8,123 bases of DNA from an uncultured Armatimonadota bacterium (GTDB lineage Bacteria; Armatimonadota; UBA5829; DTJY01). This document shows, in pieces, positions 1-4,183 of the stretch. Below the pieces are notes generated by a model that was given only the letters and a program-made list of their open reading frames with translations, did not search any database and was not told where the DNA came from. The stretch is taken from positions 1-8,123 of the forward strand of contig CALNCU010000171.1 of assembly GCA_937875395.1 (NCBI GenBank), in the 5' to 3' direction. A program made the translations under genes and the position numbers. Each line of letters begins with the position of its first letter. Within the stretch, counting starts at the first letter, position 1.

Positions 1-113
1 AGGGCCTGTACTGCAACAATACATGCAATAGCGATCAGTGCTACCATCAGAGCGTACTCAACCATGGTTGCACCCTCTTCGTCTTTATATAGTTTCTTAA
101 CCATCTCCATCAT
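1..113 (-). CDS. flp: Flp/Fap-family type IVb prepilin, C-terminus cut by window edge
   Basis: Small pilin subunit of a tad/flp-type fimbria, expected to be inserted in the inner membrane, cleaved by a prepilin peptidase (TadV/CpaA family) and assembled into adhesive pili. The 37 codons present read from MMEMVKKLYK. A short basic leader ends in DEEG, followed by ATMVEYALM, which is the family cleavage pattern: Gly at -1 (residue 14), Glu at +5 and Tyr at +6 (residues 19-20). A hydrophobic helix (ALMVALIAIACIVAVQA) then runs to the edge. The start is set by a near-perfect Shine-Dalgarno AAGGAGGT 7 nt upstream. There are two adjacent ATGs and the first (111-113) has the better spacing. The gene shares strand, family and cleavage motif with the complete pilin at 753-914 but has a different leader and helix, so the two are paralogues rather than a fresh duplication. 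Further tad/flp assembly genes may lie beyond the left edge. Confidence 0.92.
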   Translation of the reverse strand, partial: MMEMVKKLYKDEEGATMVEYALMVALIAIACIVAVQA

Positions 114-291
114 TTATATCACCTCCTTGTTTAGTTGTTTGTTGTTCGCAATTAGACCGTGCGAAAAGCGATTTCCAGGAACGCTTCGCACTTTTAGATC
201 AAACCGTTCTGCGCTGTACCGGCAGTCTTGGCAACATGTTAACTAATTACTGCTGCCAAGCCCAACTAAACAAGTACCAACGCTTACTTGT
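114..291 (-). promoter_or_regulatory. Structured 5' leader of the left-edge pilin mRNA
   Basis: If transcription starts about 8 nt downstream of the ECF-type promoter at 295-320, the pilin mRNA has a leader of roughly 175 nt. Pairings seen directly (in mRNA order) are: a 7-bp hairpin at the 5' end (285-291 with 270-276); a perfect 12-bp long-range pair joining 263-274 to 126-137 next to the Shine-Dalgarno; a 7-bp pair 254-260 with 227-233; GCAGT/ACTGC (249-253 with 222-226), directly adjacent to the previous one and crossing it like a pseudoknot; and a 10-bp stem with a 2-nt bulge, 182-191 with 159-170. The 5' hairpin and the long-range pair share bases 270-274, so they exclude each other. 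I do not recognise a known riboswitch class; the c-di-GMP-I conserved core was looked for and not seen. Confidence 0.45.
121..128 (-). promoter_or_regulatory. Shine-Dalgarno of the left-edge Flp pilin
   Basis: On the minus strand this reads AAGGAGGT, almost fully complementary to the 16S rRNA 3' end, 7 nt before the ATG. It is directly abutted by CAACTAAACAAG (126-137), one arm of a perfect 12-bp inverted repeat whose partner is at 263-274. Translation could therefore be modulated by whether that long-range pairing forms. Confidence 0.85.
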
Positions 292-294
292 ACT

Positions 295-320
295 GACGAT
301 TAAATACCGCTTCATGTTCC
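295..320 (-). promoter_or_regulatory. ECF-sigma-type promoter candidate for the left-edge Flp pilin
   Basis: On the minus strand a -35-like GGAAC (316-320) is followed after exactly 17 nt by CGTC (295-298). GGAAC plus CGT(C/A) with a 15-17 nt spacer is the usual form recognised by many ECF sigma factors. The same architecture with the same spacer (GGAAC-N17-CGTA) lies in front of the sigma gene at 1250-1275. The pilin start codon is about 175 nt downstream with no other gene between. Transcription by this sigma factor is inferred. Confidence 0.5.
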
Positions 321-452
321 AATTATACCCTAAGGATTTAAAGATCAGTCATTTTTTAGGGAGAATCCCTCAAGCGGTTATATGCCGTAAGCTCTCCTGA
401 ATGTTAAGCATATAAAACATATAATAAAAATAAGTTGAAAAATTAACAAAAC

Positions 453-469
453 TATTGAATTCTTCAATA
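453..469. repeat. Perfect 7-bp inverted repeat, operator-like
   Basis: TATTGAA-TTC-TTCAATA is a perfect 7-bp palindrome with a 3-bp centre in the AT-rich pilin intergenic region. Its size fits a dimeric regulator site. It is followed by AAAATTTTA rather than a clean T-run, so it is a poor terminator. No matching second copy was found in the window. Confidence 0.4.
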
Positions 470-523
470 AAATTTTATGCTGCCAGTGTCAAATCAAAAG
501 GCTTTATTTTGCGGTCAAAATCT

Positions 524-543
524 AAAGTTTTTAAAAGTTTTTA
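524..543. repeat. Exact tandem duplication of a 10-bp AT-rich unit
   Basis: AAAGTTTTTA occurs twice head to tail (524-533 and 534-543). The 10-bp period places the A/T-tracts about one helical turn apart, so it may bend DNA or act as an UP-like or nucleoid-protein site. Function is unknown. Confidence 0.5.
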
Positions 544-576
544 GTAGTAATATAGATAACGACAGCTTATCAAGGA

Positions 577-605
577 GCATGTAACCATGTATATAACATA
601 CATGC
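577..605. repeat. 7-bp inverted repeat beside the triple direct repeat
   Basis: GCATGTA (577-583) is perfectly complementary to TACATGC (599-605) with a 15-bp centre. It adjoins the first TTGTCAAG at 613. On the minus strand, TTGACA at 614-619 and TTATAT at 591-596 are 17 bp apart and could form a weak sigma-70-type promoter lying inside this palindrome. Confidence 0.35.
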
Positions 606-612
606 TGCATTT

Positions 613-658
613 TTGTCAAGTGTTCTCTGGATTGTCAAGTATTCGCAAATTTGTCAAG
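613..658. repeat. Three TTGTCAAG direct repeats at exact 19-bp spacing
   Basis: TTGTCAAG is present at 613-620, 632-639 and 651-658, each exactly 19 bp from the next. The first two copies share a longer core, TTGTCAAGT(G/A)TTC. A fourth copy of the same octamer (1029-1036) overlaps the -35 element of the complete pilin's promoter. Regular spacing and reuse at a promoter suggest binding sites for a regulator. On the minus strand each contains TTGACA, but only the 614-619 copy has anything resembling a -10 at the right distance. Confidence 0.55.
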
Positions 659-752
659 AAAGACATCCATTATTGAACCTGTTGTTCCTATTTTTACTAA
701 GTTTCGCCAAATATTGTTGGCAATCTATAGTGTCTAGCTAGTATGTAAAGAA

Positions 753-914
753 TCATATTGAATTTGCGGAATGGTTGAAAGAATTGCTTAAGCTGCCTTG
801 AAGATAGTTTACTGCTGCGATGCACGCCAGCGTGATAAGTGATAGCATGAGGGCATATTCTATCATTGTGGCGCCATCTTCGTTGCAGCATAAACGGATA
901 ACTAAGCTCTGCAT
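753..914 (-). CDS. flp: Flp/Fap-family type IVb prepilin, complete (53 aa)
   Basis: Complete short prepilin of 53 residues, within the usual size of Flp pilins. The leader MQSLVIRLCCNEDG ends in Gly14. The mature protein begins ATMIEYALM with Glu at +5 and Tyr at +6, which is the diagnostic type IVb processing motif, followed by a hydrophobic helix (residues 21-35) and a short polar tail ending in Asn-Ser-Ile. Mature length would be 39 residues. The start is supported by AAGGAGG 5 nt upstream (920-926), and the stop is TGA at 753-755. It is a diverged paralogue of the pilin at 1-113 on the same strand, with the cleavage region nearly identical and the leader and tail different. Two cysteines just before the cleavage site are unusual. 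Candidate promoters lie at 1007-1035 and 1080-1103. Its role as a major versus minor pilin cannot be decided here. Confidence 0.9.
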   Translation of the reverse strand: MQSLVIRLCCNEDGATMIEYALMLSLITLACIAAVNYLQGSLSNSFNHSANSI

Positions 915-1006
915 ACGGCCCTCCTTATTACCTGTGCTAATGAACCAGGACGGGTACCAGTCGGACGGAGCATGTATAAAATTATCAGCGAGGGTTAACT
1001 ATAATA

Positions 1007-1035
1007 TGTATATCATGCCGGGTTGGCATTGTCAA
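1007..1035 (-). promoter_or_regulatory. Sigma-70-type promoter of the complete Flp pilin, with palindrome in spacer
   Basis: On the minus strand a perfect -35 TTGACA (1030-1035) and -10 TATACA (1007-1012, 4 of 6 matches) are separated by exactly 17 bp. The predicted start near 1000 gives a leader of about 86 nt. The spacer contains the inverted repeat ATGCC-N5-GGCAT (1015-1029), lying exactly between the two elements, where a bound repressor would block polymerase. The -35 is embedded in CTTGACAA, the octamer repeated three times at 613-658. Confidence 0.6.
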
Positions 1036-1079
1036 GATACTAAGTTATGGCAAATTTGGCTATAACTACAATTTAAAAT

Positions 1080-1103
1080 GACGATATTTCGCAAAAAAGT
1101 TCC
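1080..1103 (-). promoter_or_regulatory. Possible ECF-type promoter facing the complete pilin gene
   Basis: Minus strand: GGAAC (1099-1103) then, after 15 nt, CGTC (1080-1083). The -35 region reads GGAACTTTT, identical over 9 bases to the -35 region of the sigma-factor promoter at 1250-1258 on the opposite strand. The spacer is 2 nt shorter than at the other two candidate sites, which lowers confidence. A second GGAAC at 1128-1132 (minus) has no matching -10. Confidence 0.3.
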
Positions 1104-1193
1104 AAGCGGCAAAGCAGTCAGCCGGGCGTTCCAAGTTGCAAGCATCAAGTATCCAGCTTCGAGCTTTTGTATTTATCAATCATCCGTTTGCGG

Positions 1194-1222
1194 TTGCCCA
1201 TGCATCAATTATCAGTTATAAT
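1194..1222 (+). promoter_or_regulatory. Housekeeping promoter candidate for the sigma operon
   Basis: TTGCCC (1194-1199, 4 of 6 matches) and a perfect TATAAT (1217-1222) are spaced 17 bp apart and read toward the sigma gene. The predicted start near 1229 would give basal expression independent of the ECF sigma factor. It lies just upstream of the ECF-type promoter, a common double-promoter layout for autoregulated sigma genes. Confidence 0.5.
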
Positions 1223-1249
1223 TACAAAAGTTCAGAGTTCTTAACACCC

Positions 1250-1279
1250 GGAACTTTTCCAAAGCAAGCGCCGTATAAT
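1250..1279 (+). promoter_or_regulatory. ECF-type autoregulatory promoter of the sigma gene
   Basis: GGAACTT (1250-1256) starts a typical ECF -35. CGTA (1272-1275) follows GGAAC after 17 nt and runs into TATAAT (1274-1279). The predicted start near 1284 leaves only a 15-25 nt leader. ECF genes with an adjacent anti-sigma gene are usually autoregulated from such a site. The TATAAT could alternatively be read by the housekeeping sigma, but nothing like TTGACA stands 17 bp upstream of it. Confidence 0.6.
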
Positions 1280-1298
1280 ATTTTAATGGACTAAAGGA

Positions 1299-1871
1299 AT
1301 GGTGGAGTTGAGCGAAGCGCTGAGCGCAGCGTATAAAGAGGAAGACCGCAGAACATTCGACGAGCTTGTCCATAGATGTCACAGGCAGGCATATAACGTC
1401 GCCTATAGGATGACGGGTAATGCTGCAGATGCAGAGGACCTGGTACAGGACACGTTCCTTAAAGCATACAGGTTTTTTGGCAGTTACAGAAGGGACATGC
1501 CCTTTGAAAACTGGGTCTACCGCATTATGTCTAACATGTTTGTGGACTGGCTGCGCCGTCGCCCCAAGGTTCACATAAGGTCGCTTGACGAACCTATCCG
1601 GCAGGGTGAGGGCGAGGTTACCCTGGATCTGCCGGATAAATCCGCCGGGCCGGAGGATATGGCCCTCTCCCAGGAGTTGGATTCAGAGATGCAGGCCGCT
1701 CTTGGCACGCTGCCCAGGGATTTCCGCATGGCGGTGATTCTTTCTGATATAGAAGGTCTTTCATACGAAGAGATCAGTGAGGCTATGGGGTGCTCCATCG
1801 GCACTGTAAGGTCAAGGCTGCACCGGGGCAGGCGGCTGCTTCGGGAGAAGCTCAGACCCTACCTGGAATAG
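1299..1871 (+). CDS. ECF-family RNA polymerase sigma factor (SigE/RpoE-like)
   Basis: Alternative sigma factor that directs RNA polymerase to stress promoters; 190 aa, the normal ECF size. Region 2 spans about residues 20-88 (FDELVHRCHRQAYNVAYRMTG, the conserved acidic stretch around DAEDLVQDTF at 44-53, then W72 to RRR at 86-88 for -10 recognition). A variable acidic linker runs from about 89 to 130. Region 4 covers about 134-186, with a helix-turn-helix at 153-181 (GLSYEEISEAMGCSIGTVRS) for the -35. Only regions 2 and 4 are present, as in ECF factors. The start is uncertain: the Shine-Dalgarno AAAGGA (1293-1298) abuts the ATG at 1299, while in-frame GTG 1302 and TTG 1308 are downstream. TTG 1308 has 9-nt spacing and would give a protein beginning MSEALSAAYKEED. 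The anti-sigma gene follows within about 20 nt, so the pair is probably co-transcribed. Promoter candidates are at 1194-1222 and 1250-1279. Confidence 0.95.
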   Translation: MVELSEALSAAYKEEDRRTFDELVHRCHRQAYNVAYRMTGNAADAEDLVQDTFLKAYRFFGSYRRDMPFENWVYRIMSNMFVDWLRRRPKVHIRSLDEPIRQGEGEVTLDLPDKSAGPEDMALSQELDSEMQAALGTLPRDFRMAVILSDIEGLSYEEISEAMGCSIGTVRSRLHRGRRLLREKLRPYLE

Positions 1872-1889
1872 GTTTGCGGGAGAATGAAT

Positions 1890-2474
1890 ATGAATTGTCG
1901 TAAGGTTCAGAATCTAATATCTGCTTATGCAGATTGCGAACTTACGGGCGTAGAGATGCTTGCAATAAGGCACCATTTAAGCGGATGCGCAGAGTGCAGG
2001 CATGATTTTGACCAGATGCTTCAGGTAAAAAGGGCCTTGGGAACCCTGCCGTGCAAACAGGCCCTCCCGGATTTGGCCGAGCGCATTTGCAGCAGGTTGG
2101 ATAAAGTTGCTGTTCCGGCGCATCTGCAATTATTCTACCTTATCAAAAGGCGTGTAGCCCTTCCAGGCAAAAGAACCTTCGCAAGCGTGGCGGTAGCTCT
2201 TACGGCTATATTTCTTATGTTTGGCACCGGAGGCGATGTTGAGCTTTATAATTCCGGTATGGCCGGGTTGCCGGTTATGGATTCCATGCGCCTCTCCGGC
2301 GGGGGGCATATGCACTCTCTTCAGGTAAGCCCGGCATCGCTGGTTACTGCATTTGCTTCCACGCCGCTCCCCAAGCCAGCAGAAGTTAACCTAGGATTTG
2401 TAGACAGGGTAGAGGCCTCGTCGGTTTCGGCGGACGGCGGCAATATGTATCTTGCCAGCTTCGTATCCCCGTAG
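1890..2474 (+). CDS. Membrane-anchored zinc-finger anti-sigma factor
   Basis: Cognate inhibitor of the upstream ECF sigma factor. Residues are numbered from the ATG at 1890 (194 aa). The N-terminal cytoplasmic part is a ZAS-type domain: MNCRKVQNLISAYADCEL, then His29-x3-Cys33-x2-Cys36, the zinc-binding HxxxCxxC motif, with Cys3 as a likely fourth ligand. Cys16 stands where many family members have Gly, giving an extra thiol that might be redox-sensitive. A single transmembrane helix lies at about 96-113 (TFASVAVALTAIFLMFG). The remaining 80 or so residues, rich in Ser, Gly and Ala, would be outside the cytoplasm and could sense stress or be cut in regulated proteolysis. ATG 1884 is only 1 nt from GGGAG (1878-1882), whereas ATG 1890 has 7-nt spacing, so 1890 is preferred. 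The pairing with HtrA downstream recalls rpoE-rseA/mucD arrangements. The exact stress signal is unknown. Confidence 0.9.
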   Translation: MNCRKVQNLISAYADCELTGVEMLAIRHHLSGCAECRHDFDQMLQVKRALGTLPCKQALPDLAERICSRLDKVAVPAHLQLFYLIKRRVALPGKRTFASVAVALTAIFLMFGTGGDVELYNSGMAGLPVMDSMRLSGGGHMHSLQVSPASLVTAFASTPLPKPAEVNLGFVDRVEASSVSADGGNMYLASFVSP

Positions 2475-2505
2475 GCTGCGTTAGTTTCTTCCTGCTAAAA
2501 AACAT

Positions 2506-2532
2506 GCTTAAGGTAATAACCTTATATTAAGC
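2506..2532. repeat. Nested inverted repeats upstream of htrA
   Basis: TAAGGT-AATA-ACCTTA (2509-2524) is a perfect 6-bp palindrome. An overlapping outer pair, GCTTAA (2506-2511) and TTAAGC (2527-2532), offers an alternative. It sits in the 107-nt gap between the anti-sigma stop and the htrA start. There is no T-run, so an operator or a processing hairpin is more likely than a terminator. No convincing promoter was found here, so htrA may be read from the sigma operon. Confidence 0.35.
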
Positions 2533-2581
2533 CATGGTTGCATACTGTAATTCTTTATGTAAACAAGGAGGAAATTTTGGT

Positions 2582-4027
2582 ATGTTTGTGTTGCATAGAA
2601 CAGGTGTATGCAAAAGGTGCACAATAGTTGTTCTGGTTATGGCTGCAATGATCTTTTCCGGTACGGCCGTCCCCCCTGCAGCCGCTGCAGATATAGGCGC
2701 GCTGCATAGCCTGGAGAATCAGCTTACCGCGCTTGTAGATAGCGTCCTGCCGTCCGTTGTAAGCATTACGGTAAAGCAGGCCGTGGCCGTGCAGAGCCCC
2801 GCCTCTCCGTTTGACGGCTTCTTTGACTTCCCGTTCCCGTTTTCATCTCCCCAGCGGCCGCAGACACCGGAACGCCGCCAGGCGGTAAGCTATGGTTCCG
2901 GCGTGATAGTTCGCTCGGATGGATATGTTCTTACAAACGATCATGTGGTGGGAAAGACAGATAAGGTAACCGTAACGTTAAAGGACGGCAGAGAGTTTGA
3001 AGGCAAAGTCTTTAGGGACCAGAAGAGCGATCTGGCCGTGGTTAAGATAGATGCGCAAGGCCTCCCCGCCGCCCGGCTTGCAGATTCAGGCAAGGTGAAG
3101 CCCGGGCACCTCTCCATAGCCATAGGTAACCCGTTTGGGCTGAACGGCACCGTCACCATGGGAATAGTGAGCGCCGTCGGGCGTTCGGAGGGCGTATCAA
3201 ACGGCAGGGAATCCAGATTCTATCCAAATCTCATACAGACGGATGCCTCCATCAACCCCGGAAACAGCGGCGGCCCCCTCATCAATATGAAAGGCGAAGT
3301 AATAGGGATAAACACCCTTATACAATCACCGGCAGGGGGGAATATTGGCATAGGGTTTGCCATACCCGCAAATACTGCCAAGTTTGTTATGGATCAGCTT
3401 ATCTCCGGCGGGAAGGTGACTCGCGGCTACCTGGGGCTGGTGCCCGTAGACCTTACGCCAAAATCTGCGGCAAGGTACGGGGTAAAGGACGGCGTGCTTG
3501 TTCAATCTGTTGAAACGGATTCGCCCGCAGATAAGGCCGGGGTGCAGGTTGAAGATGTAATAGTAGAGTTTGCCGGAAAGACCATAACAGATGCCATAGG
3601 TCTTAGAGAGCTTATTGCTGCTGCATCCCCGGGCAGCAACATTACAATGGTTGTGGTAAGAGGCAAGGCCAGAAAATCCCTGAGCGTAAAACTGGAAGAA
3701 GCCCCCGGACTTGAGTCTGCTTCTGTTGATAACCGCACGGAACGGTTCGGCTTCTCCATCTCCAAGATAACCCCGCAGATTGCCGAGCAATACAAGATAG
3801 CAAGAGATACCCCCGGCGTGGTAGTTACCCGGGTTGCGCCGGGGAGCGAGGCGGCAGCCGCCGGTCTTGCGCCCGGGATGATAATTATAAGGGTAAACAA
3901 TACCGTCGTGCGCTCTGAAGCAGATTTTGCTTCCGCCACAAAGGGGCTTTCGGCGGGAGATACTCTAAGACTGGTTATCCGCATGAAGGAACGCACCCTG
4001 CTTGTGGAGATTCCGGTAGAAAAGTAA
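2582..4027 (+). CDS. htrA: HtrA/DegP-family periplasmic serine protease with two PDZ domains
   Basis: Envelope quality-control protease and chaperone that degrades misfolded exported proteins. Numbering is from ATG 2582 (481 aa), chosen because AAGGAGG (2565-2571) lies 10 nt upstream; an in-frame ATG at 2534 lacks a comparable site and would put extra polar residues before the signal peptide. The signal peptide has basic HRTGVCKRC, a hydrophobic core at 14-30 and likely cleavage after Ala-Ala-Ala at about 35-36. The trypsin-like domain has the full triad: His121 (LTNDHVV), Asp150 (KSDLAVVKID) and Ser229 (GNSGGPL), with spacing very close to E. coli DegP. A Phe/Pro-rich loop at about 75-95 resembles the DegP LA loop. 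PDZ1 spans about 280-372 (starting RGYLGL) and PDZ2 about 388-478. The third place in a sigma/anti-sigma operon fits a MucD-like feedback or effector role. No catalytic residue is missing. Confidence 0.96.
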   Translation: MFVLHRTGVCKRCTIVVLVMAAMIFSGTAVPPAAAADIGALHSLENQLTALVDSVLPSVVSITVKQAVAVQSPASPFDGFFDFPFPFSSPQRPQTPERRQAVSYGSGVIVRSDGYVLTNDHVVGKTDKVTVTLKDGREFEGKVFRDQKSDLAVVKIDAQGLPAARLADSGKVKPGHLSIAIGNPFGLNGTVTMGIVSAVGRSEGVSNGRESRFYPNLIQTDASINPGNSGGPLINMKGEVIGINTLIQSPAGGNIGIGFAIPANTAKFVMDQLISGGKVTRGYLGLVPVDLTPKSAARYGVKDGVLVQSVETDSPADKAGVQVEDVIVEFAGKTITDAIGLRELIAAASPGSNITMVVVRGKARKSLSVKLEEAPGLESASVDNRTERFGFSISKITPQIAEQYKIARDTPGVVVTRVAPGSEAAAAGLAPGMIIIRVNNTVVRSEADFASATKGLSAGDTLRLVIRMKERTLLVEIPVEK

Positions 4028-4053
4028 GCAGGGTTCCAACCTCTAACACTACT

Positions 4054-4104
4054 GGCCGGATACCGGCGGCTTTCGCCAAGCCGGTATCCGGCCCCTCATT
4101 CTTT
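4054..4104 (+). terminator. Probable intrinsic terminator after htrA
   Basis: A perfect 13-bp GC-rich stem pairs GGCCGGATACCGG (4054-4066) with 4081-4093, with a 14-nt loop in which GGCG/CGCC can pair further. It begins 26 nt after the htrA stop. The following tract CCTCATTCTTT is only weakly T-rich, so termination may be partial or factor-assisted. It separates the stress operon from the kinase gene, which has its own promoter immediately after. Confidence 0.6.
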
Positions 4105-4130
4105 ACTGTATGTGATTTCTTTGCTATAAT
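4102..4130 (+). promoter_or_regulatory. Sigma-70-type promoter of the PfkB-family kinase
   Basis: TTTACT (4102-4107, 4 of 6 matches), a 17-bp spacer and a perfect TATAAT (4125-4130) preceded by TGC, an extended -10. The predicted start near 4137 gives a leader of about 47 nt. The -35 element lies in the T-rich tail of the preceding hairpin. Confidence 0.65.
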
Positions 4131-4183
4131 TCTTGCTGGCTTGCATTCGCAAGTACTTCATTACTAAAGCGAGATAATTTTCT

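Larger units (their letters stand above)
301..752. other. AT-rich gene-poor stretch between the two pilin genes
   Basis: No convincing coding sequence is seen on either strand. The stretch is clearly more AT-rich than the flanking genes and is dense in short repeats, which are listed separately. A 29-codon reading frame at 587-676 (plus strand) with an AAGGAG 9 nt upstream is the only candidate small gene and is weak. No T-tracted terminator is seen downstream of the complete pilin gene (below 753, minus strand), so read-through toward the left-edge pilin is possible. A short inverted repeat GCCAA/TTGGC lies at 706-721. Confidence 0.6.

Noticed and set aside
64..246. 60-residue plus-strand reading frame
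   Set aside because: It lies opposite the truncated Flp pilin and its leader, has no ribosome-binding site and gives no recognisable protein; the minus-strand pilin explains the region.
114..291. c-di-GMP-I (GEMM) riboswitch in the pilin leader
   Set aside because: The leader is structured, but the conserved core and GAAA tetraloop-receptor features of that class are not present.
322..350. Sigma-70 promoter for the left-edge pilin using TATAAT (322-327, minus strand)
   Set aside because: The -10 is perfect but no TTGACA-like element stands 16-18 bp upstream; the adjacent GGAAC-N17-CGTC fits better. A factor-assisted promoter is not excluded.
358..370. Terminator hairpin AGGGA-GAA-TCCCT
   Set aside because: The stem is only 5 bp, and the T-run lies on its upstream side for the plus strand, giving A's rather than T's downstream on the minus strand.
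697..891. 64-residue minus-strand frame over the complete pilin
   Set aside because: It is a different frame from the pilin gene 753-914, which has the processing motif and a strong ribosome-binding site.
820..1065. 81-residue plus-strand reading frame
   Set aside because: It covers the start and promoter of the complete pilin on the other strand and has no Shine-Dalgarno or family likeness.
1212..1574. 120-residue minus-strand frame opposite the sigma gene start
   Set aside because: Antisense shadow of the sigma gene and its promoter region, with no domain or start signal.
3326..3996. Long minus-strand frames (154 and 164 aa) opposite htrA
   Set aside because: Mirror frames of a GC-rich coding region; the plus-strand HtrA has full catalytic and PDZ motifs.
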